A stretch of 64,000 nucleotides of DNA, taken from contig JAHRHA010000037.1 in the NCBI GenBank assembly GCA_020027875.1, forward strand, positions 1-64,000, in the 5' to 3' direction. A program made the translations under genes and the position numbers. The DNA comes from Micromonosporaceae bacterium (lineage in GTDB: Bacteria; Actinomycetota; Actinomycetes; Mycobacteriales; Micromonosporaceae). The notes under the pieces were generated by a model. The model ran no database searches and was not told the origin of the DNA. It saw only the letters and a program-made list of their open reading frames with translations. This document shows positions 1 through 9,801 of this stretch, one piece after another (the stretch's first letter is position 1; each line of letters opens with the position of its first letter).

Positions 1-721
1 CCGACGCGCCCGAGCGGACCCGGCGCGGACGCTCGGGGCGCTCGCCGCGAGGCTCCCGGCGCGGCCGGCCCGGCGCCTGCGCTTCCTCCCGGCCCGGTGC
101 GGCATCGCCCTTGTAGATCCAGACCTTCACACCGATCCGACCGAACGTCGTACGGGCCTCAAAGAAGCCGTACTCGATGTTGGCGCGCAGCGTGTGCAGC
201 GGCACTCGGCCCTCGCGGTAGAACTCGGTACGGCTCATCTCGGCGCCGCCCAGGCGGCCGGACACCTGCACCCGGATGCCGCGCACCATCGTGTTCTTCA
301 TCGCGGACTGCATGGCCTTGCGCATGGCCCGACGGAAGCTGACCCGGCTGGAGAGTTGCTCGGCGACGCCCTGCGCCACGAGCTGGGCGTCGGACTCCGG
401 GCTCTTGACTTCGAGGATGTTCAGCTGAACCTGCTTGCCGGTGAGCTTCTCCAGCTCGCCACGGATGCGGTCGGCCTCGGCGCCCTTGCGGCCGATGACG
501 ATGCCCGGCCGAGCAGTGTGGATGTCGATACGGACGCGGTCGCGCGTGCGCTCGATGTCCACCTTGGAGATACCGGCGCGCTCCAGGCCCTTCGACATCA
601 TCTTGCGGATCTTGACGTCCTCGGAGATGTAGTCCTTGTAGAGCTTGTCCGCGTACCAGCGCGACTTCCAGTCGGTCGAGATGCCGAGCCGGAACCCAAT
701 CGGGTGAACTTTCTGACCCAT
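1..721 (-). CDS. rpsC: 30S ribosomal protein S3 (3' end outside window)
   Basis: S3 binds 16S rRNA at the mRNA entry site of the 30S subunit. About 240 codons are visible, starting [13 protein letters not shown], which is the conserved S3 N-terminus. The KH-domain core follows, with the GIVIGRKG signature about 75 residues in. The C-terminal tail, rich in Gly, Arg, Pro and Glu, runs off the left edge, so the stop codon is not seen. The ATG shares one base with the rplV stop (TAATG), which indicates translational coupling in the S10 operon. Confidence 0.97.
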   Translation of the reverse strand, partial: MGQKVHPIGFRLGISTDWKSRWYADKLYKDYISEDVKIRKMMSKGLERAGISKVDIERTRDRVRIDIHTARPGIVIGRKGAEADRIRGELEKLTGKQVQLNILEVKSPESDAQLVAQGVAEQLSSRVSFRRAMRKAMQSAMKNTMVRGIRVQVSGRLGGAEMSRTEFYREGRVPLHTLRANIEYGFFEARTTFGRIGVKVWIYKGDAAPGREEAQAPGRPRREPRGERPERPRRVRSGAS

Positions 722-1362
722 TACTCGGTCTCCTCTTCGGCAGCCTTCTTGGTCGCCTTCGCGGCTTTCTTGGCTGGTGCCTTCTTTGCGGGGGCCTCGG
801 ACCTCTCCTCGGCCGTGGTCACGTCGACCTCGTCGGGCTCGACCGCGTCAGGCTCGGCGGCCTTGGTCGGTGCCGCCTTAGCTCCTGCCTTGGCCGGCGC
901 GGCTTTGCCGGGCGCTGTCTTGGCTGGCGCTGTCTTGGCTGGCGCGGCCCTACCAGGCGCTGCCTTGCCGGGCGCGGCCTTCCGACCGGGACCCGCCGGG
1001 ATGACACTCTCGACTTCGATCGTGATGTGGCAGGTGCGCTTCCGGATGCGGTAGGCGCGACCCTGCGCCCGCGGCCGGAACCGCTTGAGCGTCGGACCCT
1101 CATCGACGTAGGCCGTGCGCACCAGCAGCGACTCCGGGTCGAGCCGCTCGTTGTTCTCGGCGTTGGCGACCGCGCTCGCGAGCACCTTGTAGACCTGCTC
1201 GCTCGCCGCCTGCGGCGCGAACCGCAGCACCGTCAACGCCTCCTTCGCGGGCAGGCCGCGGACGAGGTCGACTACGCGGCGCGCCTTCATCGGCGAGATG
1301 CGCACGTGCCGCGCAACCGCTCGCGCGCCTGGCAGTGCGACGGCGTCGCTCTTCGTTGCCAT
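721..1362 (-). CDS. rplV: 50S ribosomal protein L22 with long Ala/Lys/Pro-rich tail
   Basis: L22 lines the nascent-peptide tunnel. Residues 1-115 are a normal L22 core: [20 protein letters not shown] near the start, and [13 protein letters not shown] before the C-terminal beta strand. The remaining roughly 95 residues are a low-complexity tail of Ala, Lys and Pro followed by an acidic stretch and a second Lys-rich end. This makes 213 aa, against about 110 in most bacteria. Tail extensions of L22 are known in other actinobacteria. Part of the tail comes from a 15-bp tandem duplication. It is coupled to rpsC downstream. Confidence 0.97.
   Translation of the reverse strand: MATKSDAVALPGARAVARHVRISPMKARRVVDLVRGLPAKEALTVLRFAPQAASEQVYKVLASAVANAENNERLDPESLLVRTAYVDEGPTLKRFRPRAQGRAYRIRKRTCHITIEVESVIPAGPGRKAAPGKAAPGRAAPAKTAPAKTAPGKAAPAKAGAKAAPTKAAEPDAVEPDEVDVTTAEERSEAPAKKAPAKKAAKATKKAAEEETE
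911..940 (-). repeat. 15-bp tandem duplication inside rplV
   Basis: The unit ggcgctgtcttggct is repeated exactly at 911-925 and 926-940. It encodes the repeated AKTAP block of the L22 tail, and weaker Ala-Pro-Gly-Lys repeats flank it. This shows how the tail can lengthen in frame by slippage. Confidence 0.85.
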
Positions 1363-1403
1363 TCGGGTGTCCCCTAATCCTCACTGTGCCGGCTCGGTGC
1401 GCC

Positions 1404-1685
1404 TTAACGGCGCCGGGCCTTACGGTCGTCCTTCTCGTGACCCTTGAACGTGCGGGTCATAGCGAACTCGCCGAGCTTGTGCCCGACCATTGACTCGGTC
1501 ACGAACACCGGCACGTGCTTTCGTCCGTCGTGGACCGCGATGGTGTGGCCGAGCATCTCGGGGATGATCGTCGACCGGCGCGACCAGGTCTTGATGACGT
1601 TCTTGGAGTTCTTCTCGTTCTGCGTCTCCACCTTCTTGAGCAGGTGGTCGTCGATGAACGGGCCCTTCTTCAAGCTGCGTGGCAC
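1404..1685 (-). CDS. rpsS: 30S ribosomal protein S19
   Basis: S19 sits in the head of the 30S subunit, paired with S13 near the A site. The 93-residue product has the standard length. It has the N-terminal [10 protein letters not shown] motif, the [16 protein letters not shown] core and the GHKLGEFA motif. The start is GTG. It lies between rplB and rplV, as in all S10 operons, with 41 nt before rplV and a longer repeat-bearing gap of 125 nt after rplB. Confidence 0.98.
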   Translation of the reverse strand: MPRSLKKGPFIDDHLLKKVETQNEKNSKNVIKTWSRRSTIIPEMLGHTIAVHDGRKHVPVFVTESMVGHKLGEFAMTRTFKGHEKDDRKARRR

Positions 1686-1700
1686 TGTGTATTCCTTTCG

Positions 1701-1799
1701 CTCGCGGCTGAGCCTGCGTTTGCTCGCGACTGCGGGGCTCGCTTCGCTCGCTCCTCGCGCTCGCGGCTGAGCCGCGCTACGCTCGCTCCTCGCGCTCGC
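1701..1799. repeat. Direct-repeat cluster between rplB and rpsS
   Basis: A 20-nt direct repeat, cgctcgctcctcgcgctcgc, occurs exactly at 1745-1764 and 1780-1799 (period 35). A 14-nt repeat, ctcgcggctgagcc, occurs at 1701-1714 and 1760-1773. The units are built from CGCTCG steps and fill almost the whole gap inside an otherwise tight ribosomal operon. This looks like a REP-type element or slippage expansion; no gene is present here. Confidence 0.8.
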
Positions 1800-1810
1800 A
1801 TGGTCATCCC

Positions 1811-2650
1811 CTAGCCGCGCTTACGCGTCGCGTAGCGGCGGCGGACAATCAGGCGGTCGCTCGGCAGTCCCTTGCGTCGGGTACGGCCCTCGGGCTTGCC
1901 CTTCGGGTTCACCGGGTGGCGCCCACCAGAGGTCTTACCCTCACCACCACCGTGGGGGTGGTCGACCGGGTTCATGGCGACACCGCGGACGGTCGGGCGC
2001 TTGCCCTTCCAACGCATACGGCCGGCCTTACCCCAGTTGATGTTGGATTGGTCGGCGTTGCCGATCTCGCCAACGGTGGCGCGGCAGCGCACATCGACCC
2101 GCCGGATCTCGCCCGAAGGCATGCGCAGCGTGGCGTAGGTACCCTCACGGCCAAGAAGCTGGATGCCCACACCGGCCGAGCGGGCCAGCTTCGCGCCGCC
2201 GCCCGGGCGAAGCTCCACCGCGTGAATTTGCGTACCGACTGGAATGTTGCGCAGCGCCAGGTTATTGCCGGGCTTGATGTCCGCGCCCGGGCCTGACTCG
2301 ACCCTGTCCCCCTGCTTCAAGTCCTTCGGCGCGAGGATGTAGCGCTTCTCACCATCGGCGTAGTGCAGCAGCGCGATGCGCGCCGTGCGGTTCGGGTCGT
2401 ACTCGATGTGCGCGATCTTCGCCGGGACGCCGTCCTTGTCGACCCGCTTGAAGTCGATGACGCGGTACTGGCGCTTGTGCCCACCGCCCTGGTGCCGGGT
2501 CGTGATCCGACCTTGCGCGTTGCGGCCGCCCTTACCGTGCAGCGGGCGCAGCAGCGACTTCTCCGGCGTGGAGCGGGTGACCTCGGCGAAGTCGGCCACG
2601 CTGGAGCCACGTCGACCCGGGGTCGTCGGCTTGTACTTGCGGATAGCCAT
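1811..2650 (-). CDS. rplB: 50S ribosomal protein L2
   Basis: L2 is a core 23S rRNA-binding protein next to the peptidyl transferase centre. The 279-residue length is typical. It begins [14 protein letters not shown]. It carries the conserved C-terminal [16 protein letters not shown] loop with the His essential for activity, followed by the basic [13 protein letters not shown] tail. It follows rplW by 31 nt in the S10 operon. Confidence 0.98.
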   Translation of the reverse strand: MAIRKYKPTTPGRRGSSVADFAEVTRSTPEKSLLRPLHGKGGRNAQGRITTRHQGGGHKRQYRVIDFKRVDKDGVPAKIAHIEYDPNRTARIALLHYADGEKRYILAPKDLKQGDRVESGPGADIKPGNNLALRNIPVGTQIHAVELRPGGGAKLARSAGVGIQLLGREGTYATLRMPSGEIRRVDVRCRATVGEIGNADQSNINWGKAGRMRWKGKRPTVRGVAMNPVDHPHGGGEGKTSGGRHPVNPKGKPEGRTRRKGLPSDRLIVRRRYATRKRG

Positions 2651-2681
2651 AGTTCCTAAAACCTCTCAGTCTCTACGACTC

Positions 2682-2984
2682 TCAGCTGACCGGTCCGCCG
2701 AAGGCGTCAATGCGGTCACCATCGGCGAGCTTCACCATCGCCCGCTTCGTGTCCTTGCGCTTGCCCCAACCCGAACGGGTGCGCTTGCGCTTGCCCTCCC
2801 GGTTGAGCGTGTTCACGGTGAGAACGCGCACATTGAAGATCTGCTCGATCGCTATCTTGATCTCGGTCTTGTTCGCGTCCGGGTGGACCAGGAACGTGTA
2901 CCAATTGGTGTCCAGCCGGCTGTAGCTCTTCTCCGACACCACCGGCGCCACGATCACGTCACGCGGGTCAGCAACGGTGCTCAT
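2682..2984 (-). CDS. rplW: 50S ribosomal protein L23
   Basis: L23 forms the docking site for trigger factor and SRP at the tunnel exit. The 100-residue product contains the family core [20 protein letters not shown] and the basic loop [19 protein letters not shown]. The ATG overlaps the rplD stop by four bases (ATGA), so the two are translationally coupled. Confidence 0.97.
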   Translation of the reverse strand: MSTVADPRDVIVAPVVSEKSYSRLDTNWYTFLVHPDANKTEIKIAIEQIFNVRVLTVNTLNREGKRKRTRSGWGKRKDTKRAMVKLADGDRIDAFGGPVS

Positions 2985-3655
2985 TTGTTGCCCTCCTCAG
3001 CCGGCACGCCCAGGCTCCGCCCGCCGGTCCTGCTCCCAAGGTCGCAGAACTCGTCGAGCGCCACCTTGGTGAAGACCACGTCGTCGGAGACCAGCACGTC
3101 GTACGTGTTGAGCTGGTCGGCCGCGAGCAGGTGCACCTCGGCCGCGTTGCGCAGTGACAGCCAGTTGACCTCGTCGTCGCGACCAAGCACCACCAGCACG
3201 CGATCCGACTCGCTCACCGCCCTCAGCGTGGCGAGTGCGGTCTTCGTCTTCGGCGTCTCACCGTCGACAAAGGACTCGACCACGTGTACGCGGCCGTCCC
3301 GGGCCCGATCGGAGAGCGCGCCGCGAAGGGCCGCGGTCTTCATCTTCTTCGGGGTCCGCTGGCTGTGGTCCCGCGGCACCGGACCGTGGGCCACGCCACC
3401 ACCGGCGAACTGCGGGGCCCGGATCGAGCCTTGGCGGGCCCGGCCGGTGCCTTTCTGCTTGTACGGCTTCCTGCCTCCGCCGGAGACCTCGGCGCGCGTC
3501 TTCGTCTTGTGTGTGCCCGCTCGCGCGGCGGCCAGCTGGGCAACCACGACCTGGTGCATTAGTGGGATGTTCGCCTGCACGTCGAAGACGTCGGCGGGCA
3601 GCTCAACCGAGCCGGCCTTCGCGCCGTCCACGCCAAGAACGTCGACCGTACTCAT
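2981..3655 (-). CDS. rplD: 50S ribosomal protein L4
   Basis: L4 reaches into the exit tunnel and is the S10-operon repressor in some bacteria. The open frame extends well upstream, but homology starts at [15 protein letters not shown]. That ATG overlaps the rplC stop (ATGA), giving 224 aa. The conserved tunnel loop [19 protein letters not shown] and the [16 protein letters not shown] block are present. Confidence 0.97.
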   Translation of the reverse strand: MSTVDVLGVDGAKAGSVELPADVFDVQANIPLMHQVVVAQLAAARAGTHKTKTRAEVSGGGRKPYKQKGTGRARQGSIRAPQFAGGGVAHGPVPRDHSQRTPKKMKTAALRGALSDRARDGRVHVVESFVDGETPKTKTALATLRAVSESDRVLVVLGRDDEVNWLSLRNAAEVHLLAADQLNTYDVLVSDDVVFTKVALDEFCDLGSRTGGRSLGVPAEEGNK

Positions 3656-4314
3656 GCCTTCGCCCCCTTCTTCGCCGGCGCCTTCGCCGCGGTCCGGATG
3701 AGCACGAGCCCACCCTTCGGACCCGGAATGGCACCCCGGACGAGAATCAGGTTCTGATCGGCGTCGACCGCCTGGATCGTCAGGCCCTGCGCCGTGTAGC
3801 GCACGCCACCCATGCGACCTGGCATCTTCACACCCTTGAAGACGCGACCCGGGGTGGCGCATGCGCCGATGGAACCGGGCGAGCGGTGCTTGCGCTCAAC
3901 ACCGTGGCTGGCCTTGAGGCCGTGGAAGCCATGGCGTTTCATGACGCCGGCAAAGCCCTTGCCCTTGGTCTTGCCGGTGACGTCGACCGGCTGGCCGGCG
4001 GTGAACGTGTCGGCCGTGACCTCTTGGCCGAGCGTGTACTCGCTGGCATCCGTGGTGCGCAGCTCGACGACGTGGCGCCGCGGCGCCGTACCCGACTTGG
4101 CGAAATGCCCCGCCGTCGGCTTGTTCACCTTGCGCGGATTGACCGCACCGAAGGCTAGCTGGACCGCCGAGTATCCGTCCTGGGCGGCGGTGCGGACCTG
4201 GGTGACGACGCACGGTCCGGCCTGCACCACGGTCACCGGGACGACCTTGTTGTTGTCCCAGACTTGGGTCATGCCGAGCTTGGCGCCCAGGATTCCCTTC
4301 ACTTGCCTATCCAT
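3652..4314 (-). CDS. rplC: 50S ribosomal protein L3
   Basis: L3 is one of the first proteins to join the 50S assembly. The 220-residue product begins [20 protein letters not shown]. It contains the central [21 protein letters not shown] segment with the usual modified-Gln/His region, then PGRMGG. Its 3' end has extra basic residues ([11 protein letters not shown]). It lies 11 nt after rpsJ. Confidence 0.97.
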   Translation of the reverse strand: MDRQVKGILGAKLGMTQVWDNNKVVPVTVVQAGPCVVTQVRTAAQDGYSAVQLAFGAVNPRKVNKPTAGHFAKSGTAPRRHVVELRTTDASEYTLGQEVTADTFTAGQPVDVTGKTKGKGFAGVMKRHGFHGLKASHGVERKHRSPGSIGACATPGRVFKGVKMPGRMGGVRYTAQGLTIQAVDADQNLILVRGAIPGPKGGLVLIRTAAKAPAKKGAKA

Positions 4315-4325
4315 CAGTGCAGTCC

Positions 4326-4634
4326 CTACAGCTTGATCTCGATGTCGACGCCAGCCGGAAGGTCGAGCCGCATGAGCGAGTCCACCGTCTTCGGGGTCGG
4401 GTCGATGATGTCGATCAGACGCTTGTGAGTGCGCATCTCGAAGTGCTCGCGCGAGTCCTTGTACTTGTGCGGCGAGCGGATGACGCAGTAACGGTTGATC
4501 TCGGTGGGCAGCGGCACGGGGCCCGCGACCTGCGCGCCGGTGCGCGTCACTGTCTCAACGATCTTGCGCGCCGACGAGTCAACGACCTCGTGGTCGTAGG
4601 CCTTGAGCCGGATGCGGATCTTCTGTCCCGCCAT
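4326..4634 (-). CDS. rpsJ: 30S ribosomal protein S10, first gene of the S10 operon
   Basis: S10 is a 30S head protein and also the NusE transcription antitermination factor. The reading frame is open far upstream, but the 102-residue protein [20 protein letters not shown] matches S10 from its first residue. A GGAGAGGAAA ribosome site precedes that ATG. The [20 protein letters not shown] core is conserved. It follows a leader of about 270 nt with its own promoter. Confidence 0.97.
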   Translation of the reverse strand: MAGQKIRIRLKAYDHEVVDSSARKIVETVTRTGAQVAGPVPLPTEINRYCVIRSPHKYKDSREHFEMRTHKRLIDIIDPTPKTVDSLMRLDLPAGVDIEIKL

Positions 4635-4902
4635 GGTGGCTGTTTCCTCTCCCTGCGAGGGCTCCGCCCCCGCACTTCCCGGAACATCTAGGTGCCTCGC
4701 TGGCGCTCGGCGCTGTTTTGCCTCGTCACAAACAAGACCTTCGGTCGTTTGTGCCCGACCCCCGCGGTCGGGCGTGTCGCGCTGCCGGGCCAGACTCCGC
4801 CCCAATCGGGTCAGTTTCTGAGGCCCCGTGGGCGCTTTCCTGCCCACCGCCGCGGCGCGCGGGAACGCGCAACACGACCAGCGACCGCTCCGCGGACGCA
4901 AC
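4635..4902 (-). promoter_or_regulatory. Long structured leader of the S10 operon
   Basis: About 268 nt separate the predicted transcription start (near 4902) from the rpsJ ATG. The transcript can form GTGGGC/GCCCAC (4828-4833 with 4842-4847) and CCCGACC/GGTCGGG (4754-4760 with 4766-4772). The second hairpin lies in a 26-bp block (4755-4780) that is identical to 9428-9453 in the rpsL leader. The leader holds no gene. It is a plausible site of autogenous or growth-rate control. Confidence 0.6.
4755..4780 (-). repeat. 26-bp leader element, copy in the S10 leader
   Basis: These 26 bp are identical to 9428-9453 in the rpsL leader. In RNA sense the block starts GCGACACGCCCGACC and closes with the pairing arm GGTCGG, forming a 6-7 bp hairpin with a 5-nt loop. 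It sits 121-146 nt upstream of the rpsJ start, nearly the same distance as the rpsL copy has from rpsL. Confidence 0.8.
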
Positions 4903-4908
4903 CTAACT

Positions 4909-4938
4909 ATTATGCCGTACGAGCTACGGCGTTGTGAA
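4909..4938 (-). promoter_or_regulatory. S10 operon promoter
   Basis: On the minus strand, TTCACA (4933-4938) and CATAAT (4909-4914) are separated by 18 nt. Each hexamer matches the vegetative sigma consensus at five of six positions. It faces rpsJ and lies just beyond the tuf terminator. Confidence 0.65.
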
Positions 4939-4959
4939 ATTGGGGTAGTGCACCCTCCC

Positions 4960-5022
4960 CGTCGATCTAGGGCCTGGCGGCGTGATCCGAGATCAAACCG
5001 CGCCGGTCGCCCTAGATCGACG
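4960..5022 (-). terminator. tuf terminator hairpin
   Basis: A perfect 14-bp inverted repeat (4960-4973 with 5009-5022, arm cgtcgatctagggc) starts 8 nt after the tuf stop. The 35-nt loop can fold further. It has no T-run, as is usual in actinobacteria. The arm is almost the same as in the hairpin after korB (48440-48505). Confidence 0.75.
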
Positions 5023-5029
5023 GCAGAGG

Positions 5030-6223
5030 CTACTTGAGGATCTTCGTAACCCGGCCGGCGCCGACAGTGCGGCCGCCCTCACGGATAGCGAACTTGAGGC
5101 CTTCCTCCATCGCGATCGGCTGGATCAGTTGAACCGTCATGCTGGTGTTGTCGCCGGGCATGACCATCTCGGTGCCCTCGGGCAACGTGACGACGCCGGT
5201 GACGTCCGTGGTCCGGAAGTAGAACTGCGGACGATAGTTCTGGAAGAACGGGGTGTGGCGCCCGCCCTCCTCCTTGGAGAGGATGTAGACCGTCGCCTCG
5301 AACTGGGTGTGCGGGGTGTTCGAGCCAGGCTTGACCACGACCATGCCGCGCTCGACGTCCTCGCGCTTAATGCCACGAAGAAGCAGACCGACGTTCTCGC
5401 CGGCACGTGCCTCATCGAGAATCTTGCGGAACATCTCGATGCCGGTGCAGACCGTCTTCATCGACTTCTCCTTGATGCCGACGATCTCCACTTCCTCGTT
5501 CGGCTTGAGCACGCCGCGCTCGGCGCGACCGGTCACGACCGTGCCGCGTCCGGTGATCGTGAACACGTCCTCGATCGGCATCAGGAACGGCTTGTCGATC
5601 TCGCGCTCCGGCTGCGGGATGGACTCGTCCACCGCATTCATGAGTTCCATGAGCGCCTCGGACCACTTGTCGTCGCCCTCGAGCGCCCGGAGCGCGGAGA
5701 CTCGCACAACCGGCAGGTCGTCGCCCGGGTACTCCTGGTTGGAGAGCAGCTCGCGAACCTCCAGCTCGACCAGCTCCAGCAGCTCCTCATCGTCGACCAT
5801 GTCGCTCTTGTTCAGAGCCACGACGATGTAGGGCACGCCGACCTGACGAGCGAGCAGCACGTGCTCGCGGGTCTGCGGCATCGGGCCGTCGGTCGCCGCT
5901 ACCACCAGGATTGCGCCGTCCATCTGCGCCGCGCCGGTGATCATGTTCTTGATGTAGTCGGCGTGACCCGGGCAGTCGACGTGCGCGTAGTGCCGCTTCT
6001 CGGTCTGGTACTCGACGTGTGCGATCGAGATGGTGATGCCGCGGGCCTTCTCCTCCGGCGCCTTGTCGATCTCGTCGAACGGCGTGTACGGGTTGAGGTT
6101 CGGCATCTTGTCATGCAGAACCTTCGTGATCGCCGCGGTCAGCGTCGTCTTCCCGTGGTCGATATGACCAATGGTGCCGATGTTGACGTGCGGCTTAGTC
6201 CGCTCGAACTTCGCCTTCGCCAC
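5030..6223 (-). CDS. tuf: Elongation factor Tu
   Basis: EF-Tu is the GTPase that delivers aminoacyl-tRNA to the ribosome. The GTG at 6223 is chosen because a strong AGGAGGAC site precedes it and the product begins [20 protein letters not shown], the universal N-terminus; a longer frame from an upstream ATG is unlikely. The product is 397 aa. It has G1 GHIDHGKT (residues 19-26), G3 DCPGHADY and G4 NKSD. It is the last gene of the str operon and a strong terminator follows. Confidence 0.98.
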   Translation of the reverse strand: MAKAKFERTKPHVNIGTIGHIDHGKTTLTAAITKVLHDKMPNLNPYTPFDEIDKAPEEKARGITISIAHVEYQTEKRHYAHVDCPGHADYIKNMITGAAQMDGAILVVAATDGPMPQTREHVLLARQVGVPYIVVALNKSDMVDDEELLELVELEVRELLSNQEYPGDDLPVVRVSALRALEGDDKWSEALMELMNAVDESIPQPEREIDKPFLMPIEDVFTITGRGTVVTGRAERGVLKPNEEVEIVGIKEKSMKTVCTGIEMFRKILDEARAGENVGLLLRGIKREDVERGMVVVKPGSNTPHTQFEATVYILSKEEGGRHTPFFQNYRPQFYFRTTDVTGVVTLPEGTEMVMPGDNTSMTVQLIQPIAMEEGLKFAIREGGRTVGAGRVTKILK

Positions 6224-6323
6224 TGGTGTCCTCCTCAAGGACTTTCACGGTTGTCTCGCGCCGGATGCGCGGACGTCCTGGGTTTCTTTGGTCTGGTGGC
6301 CGTCGAGCCCTACTCGCTGGCGC

Positions 6324-8423
6324 TCACTCGCCCGTCGCCTTCGCGATGATCTCCTTTGCGACGTTCTGCGGAACCTCGTTGTAGGAGTCGAACTGCATGC
6401 TGTAGCTCGCCCGGCCCTGCGTCTTCGACCGCAGGTCGCTGACGTAGCCGAACATCTCCGACAGCGGCACCAGGGCCCGGACGACGCGGGCACCGCCGCG
6501 CTCCTCCATCGCCTGGATGATCCCCCGGCGGGAGTTGAGATCGCCGATGACGTCACCCATGTTCTCCTCCGGGGTGACGACCTCGACGGCCATCATTGGC
6601 TCGAGGAGCGCCGGGTCGGCCTTGCGGGCAGCCTCCTTCAACACCATCGAGCCGGCAATCTTGAACGCCATCTCCGACGAGTCGACCTCGTGGTACTGGC
6701 CATCGAGAAGCGTCAACTTCACCCCGACCAACGGGTAGCCGGCCAGCACGCCGTACTGCATGGCGTCCTGGGCGCCGGCGTCCACCGACGGGATGAACTC
6801 CTTCGGGATGCGACCGCCGGTGACGGCGTTCACGAACTCGTACGCCGGGGCGTCGGGCGTCATGGGCAGGGGCTCCAGCTTAACGATCACCTTCGCGTAC
6901 TGCCCGGAACCACCGGTCTGCTTCTTGTGTACGTAGTCAATCTTGTCGACCGTCCGGCGGATGGTCTCGCGGTAGGCCACCTGTGGCTTGCCGACGTTCG
7001 CCACGACGTTGAACTCACGCTTCATCCGGTCGACCAGGATCTCGAGGTGCAGCTCGCCCATCCCGGAGATGACCGTCTGCCCGGTCTCCTCGTCGTTGCG
7101 GACTCGGAAGGTCGGGTCCTCCTCGGCCAATCGCTGGATCGCCGTACCGAGCTTCTCCTGGTCCGACTTGGTCTTCGGCTCGATCGCCACCGAGATCACC
7201 GGCTCCGGGAAGGTCATCGACTCCAGAATGACCGGATGAGCCGGATCGGTCAGCGTGTCGCCCGTGGTGGTCTGCTTGAGACCCTGTACAGCGATGATGT
7301 CGCCGGCCTGGGCGGACGGCCTCTCCTCCCGCTTGTTCGCGTGCATCTGGTAGATCTTGCCGATGCGCTCCTTGCGGTCCTTGGTCGAGTTGACCACCGG
7401 GGATCCGGACTCCAGCGTGCCGGAGTAGACCCGGACGTAGGTGAGCTTGCCGAGGTGCTTGTCCGTCTGGATCTTGAATGCCAGACCGGAGAAGGGCTCG
7501 CTCGGCGACGCCTTGCGCAGCAGCGGGGTCTCCCCGTCCGTCGCCGTGCCCTCGATGGCCGGGACGTCCAATGGAGAGGGCAGGTAGTCGATCACCGCGT
7601 CGAGCATGGGCTGCACGCCCTTGTTCTTGAACGCGGAGCCGCACAGGACCGGGTTCGCCTTGCTGGAGATCGTCGCGCGGCGGATCGCTGCCTTGATCTC
7701 GTCGACCGAGAGCTCCTCACCCTCGAGATATTTCTCCATAACCGAGTCGTCGACATCGGCGAGGGTCTCCAGGAGCTTCTCCCGATACTCGGCCACCTGG
7801 TCGAGCATGTCCGCGGGGATCTCCTCGACGGCGTAGTCGTCGCCCTTCTGAGTCTCGCCTCGCCACGTCAGCGCGCGCATGCCCAGCAGGTCCACCACGC
7901 CGATGAAGTCGTGCTCGTTGCCGATTGGCAGCTGAAGCACCAGGGGCGTGGCGTTGAGGCGGGTGACCATCATGTCGACGCAGCGGAAGAAGTCCGCGCC
8001 GGTGCGGTCGAGTTTATTGACGAAGCACATCCGGGGGACGTGGTACTTGTCCGCCTGTCGCCAGACGTTCTCCGTCTGAGGCTCCACACCGGCTACGCCG
8101 TCGTAAACCGCAACCGCGCCGTCGAGTACACGCAGCGACCGCTCGACCTCGACGGTGAAGTCGACGTGTCCGGGTGTGTCGATGATCTGGATGACATGAC
8201 CCTTCCACTCGCACTTGGTGGCGGCGGATGTGATGGTGATGCCCCGCTCCTGCTCCTGCTCCATCCAGTCCATGACGGCAGCGCCCTCGTGGACCTCACC
8301 TATCTTGTAGGTGATGCCGGTGTAGAACAGGATCCGCTCGGTCGTCGTCGTCTTACCGGCATCGATGTGAGCCATGATGCCGATGTTGCGGACTTTGGCG
8401 AGGGCGGCGTCTGCGGCGGCCAC
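6324..8423 (-). CDS. fusA: Elongation factor G
   Basis: EF-G is the GTPase that drives ribosomal translocation and, with RRF, ribosome recycling. The 699-residue length and full domain set fit. G1 is [15 protein letters not shown] near the N-terminus. The switch II region is [20 protein letters not shown] and the G4 motif is NKLDR. Domain IV carries the GGSGQYAKV block. The start is GTG. It lies between rpsG and tuf with gaps of 46 and 100 nt. Confidence 0.98.
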   Translation of the reverse strand: MAAADAALAKVRNIGIMAHIDAGKTTTTERILFYTGITYKIGEVHEGAAVMDWMEQEQERGITITSAATKCEWKGHVIQIIDTPGHVDFTVEVERSLRVLDGAVAVYDGVAGVEPQTENVWRQADKYHVPRMCFVNKLDRTGADFFRCVDMMVTRLNATPLVLQLPIGNEHDFIGVVDLLGMRALTWRGETQKGDDYAVEEIPADMLDQVAEYREKLLETLADVDDSVMEKYLEGEELSVDEIKAAIRRATISSKANPVLCGSAFKNKGVQPMLDAVIDYLPSPLDVPAIEGTATDGETPLLRKASPSEPFSGLAFKIQTDKHLGKLTYVRVYSGTLESGSPVVNSTKDRKERIGKIYQMHANKREERPSAQAGDIIAVQGLKQTTTGDTLTDPAHPVILESMTFPEPVISVAIEPKTKSDQEKLGTAIQRLAEEDPTFRVRNDEETGQTVISGMGELHLEILVDRMKREFNVVANVGKPQVAYRETIRRTVDKIDYVHKKQTGGSGQYAKVIVKLEPLPMTPDAPAYEFVNAVTGGRIPKEFIPSVDAGAQDAMQYGVLAGYPLVGVKLTLLDGQYHEVDSSEMAFKIAGSMVLKEAARKADPALLEPMMAVEVVTPEENMGDVIGDLNSRRGIIQAMEERGGARVVRALVPLSEMFGYVSDLRSKTQGRASYSMQFDSYNEVPQNVAKEIIAKATGE

Positions 8424-8469
8424 GGTAATCCCTACTTCAATCTTCTCGTCGGAGGTGGTTGGTGCTCGA

Positions 8470-8940
8470 CTACCAGCGGTAGTGGGCGAAGGCCTTGTTG
8501 GACTCGGCCATCTTGTGCGTGTCCTCGCGCCGCTTCACGGCGGCACCGAGGCCATTGCTCGCGTCGAGCAGTTCGTTCATGAGCCGCTCGACCATGGTCT
8601 TCTCGCGGCGGGCCCGGGAATACGTGACGAGCCACCGCAGCCCGAGCGTGGTCTGGCGTGGCGTGCGCACCTCCACCGGCACCTGGTAGGTCGCGCCACC
8701 AACCCGGCGGCTGCGGACCTCGAGGGTCGGCTTCACGTTGTCCATGGCGCGCTTGAGCGTCACCACGGGGTCGGTACCCGTCTTCTCTTTGCAGCCCTCG
8801 AGAGCGCCGTAGACGATGCTCTCCGCCAGCTGGCGCTTGCCGCGCAGCAGGATCTTGTTGACGAGCTGCGTGACCAGCGGCGAGTTGTAGACCGGGTCCG
8901 CCATCAGCGGCCGGCGGGGAGCGGGGCCCTTGCGCGGCAT
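8470..8940 (-). CDS. rpsG: 30S ribosomal protein S7
   Basis: S7 nucleates assembly of the 30S head. The open frame runs upstream into rpsL, but S7 homology begins at [20 protein letters not shown], one base after the rpsL stop, giving 156 aa. The conserved [16 protein letters not shown] segment and the C-terminal [15 protein letters not shown] are present. Confidence 0.97.
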   Translation of the reverse strand: MPRKGPAPRRPLMADPVYNSPLVTQLVNKILLRGKRQLAESIVYGALEGCKEKTGTDPVVTLKRAMDNVKPTLEVRSRRVGGATYQVPVEVRTPRQTTLGLRWLVTYSRARREKTMVERLMNELLDASNGLGAAVKRREDTHKMAESNKAFAHYRW

Positions 8941-8941
8941 G

Positions 8942-9316
8942 TCAGCTCTTCTCCTTCTTAGCGCCGTAGCGGCTGCGTGCCTGTTTGCGATTGCGCACAC
9001 CCTGGGTGTCCAGCGAACCGCGAATGATCTTGTACCGGACGCCGGGGAGGTCCTTGACCCGGCCACCGCGCACGAGCACGATCGAGTGCTCCTGCAGGTT
9101 GTGGCCCACGCCCGGGATGTACGCGGTCACCTCGATCTGGCTGGTGAGCCGGACCCGGGCCACCTTTCGCAGCGCCGAGTTCGGCTTCTTCGGGGTCGTG
9201 GTGTACACGCGTGTGCACACGCCGCGCCGCTGCGGGCTGCCCTTGAGCGCCGGCGTCTTGGTCTTGCTCGTCTTCGCCTGGCGGCCCTTGCGGACCAGCT
9301 GCTGAATCGTGGGCAT
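8942..9316 (-). CDS. rpsL: 30S ribosomal protein S12, first gene of the str operon
   Basis: S12 monitors decoding in the A site. The 124-residue protein starts [20 protein letters not shown]; the upstream in-frame extension is leader sequence. The streptomycin-determining loops are wild type: [10 protein letters not shown] with Lys43, and [11 protein letters not shown] with Lys88. It is preceded by a promoter and a 260-nt leader that resembles the S10 leader. Confidence 0.97.
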   Translation of the reverse strand: MPTIQQLVRKGRQAKTSKTKTPALKGSPQRRGVCTRVYTTTPKKPNSALRKVARVRLTSQIEVTAYIPGVGHNLQEHSIVLVRGGRVKDLPGVRYKIIRGSLDTQGVRNRKQARSRYGAKKEKS

Positions 9317-9578
9317 CCGGGCCTCGAGTCTCCCTCGTACTGGGTTGTTCCTGGTCGTAGATCTTTGTTCGAGCCGCGAGTTTGTGCTGCTCAAGCCTGT
9401 TGTTGTCGGCATGGTCAGTGCGGTCGTCCGACCCCCGCGGTCGGGCGTGTCGCCCGGCCTACGGTCCGGTGCGTTGGTGCGCCACACCGGGGTTGTGTGC
9501 CCTGCCTGCGTCCGTGTCGACGCTGGTGCCCGTGTCGACGCTGGCGCACGCACGAGCGGCCTGGGAAGCCAGGCACGA
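9317..9578 (-). promoter_or_regulatory. Long structured leader of the rpsL (str) operon
   Basis: About 262 nt lie between the predicted transcription start and the rpsL ATG. The leader contains the 26-bp block shared with the S10 leader (9428-9453). It also contains a 15-nt direct repeat, ccgtgtcgacgctgg, at 9512-9526 and 9530-9544. No coding sequence is supported. Beyond the promoter, 9614-9801 shows nothing recognisable before the next gene. Confidence 0.6.
9428..9453 (-). repeat. 26-bp leader element, copy in the rpsL leader
   Basis: The block is identical to 4755-4780. It forms the CCGACC/GGTCGG hairpin with a CGCGG-type loop and lies 112-137 nt upstream of rpsL. The short string ACGACCG also follows the element in both leaders. 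Confidence 0.8.
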
Positions 9579-9584
9579 AGGGAA

Positions 9585-9613
9585 AGAGTACCGACCCTAG
9601 GCACGTAGGTCAA
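9585..9613 (-). promoter_or_regulatory. rpsL operon promoter
   Basis: On the minus strand, TTGACC (9608-9613) and TACTCT (9585-9590) are spaced by 17 nt. This is a near-consensus actinobacterial vegetative promoter facing rpsL. Confidence 0.7.
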
Positions 9614-9801
9614 AACGGGATGCCTTGCTGTGGCCGACCGTGTCGATTAACACAGCTCATGAGGTGCGATCCCGGCCACTCCCGAATAGGCCCGCCCGCC
9701 CGTGGCCGACGACTCCACGACCCATCCTAGCTCGCCCGGCGGACGCACCCGACCGAGTTTTGGCCGATCTTGGGCATCCTTGCGGCGAGGGCCGGAGGCG
9801 G

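Noticed and set aside
1701-1799. CRISPR array
   Set aside because: Only two or three short direct repeats without unique spacers, and no cas genes nearby.
4635-4950. Coding sequence upstream of rpsJ (open frame to 4901)
   Set aside because: The frame is open but lies between the promoter and the ribosome site and has no similarity; it is better explained as leader RNA.
6171-8582. Long plus-strand open frame (803 aa) across fusA
   Set aside because: It is the shadow of fusA in the complementary frame; rich in Arg, Leu, Asp and Val without structure.
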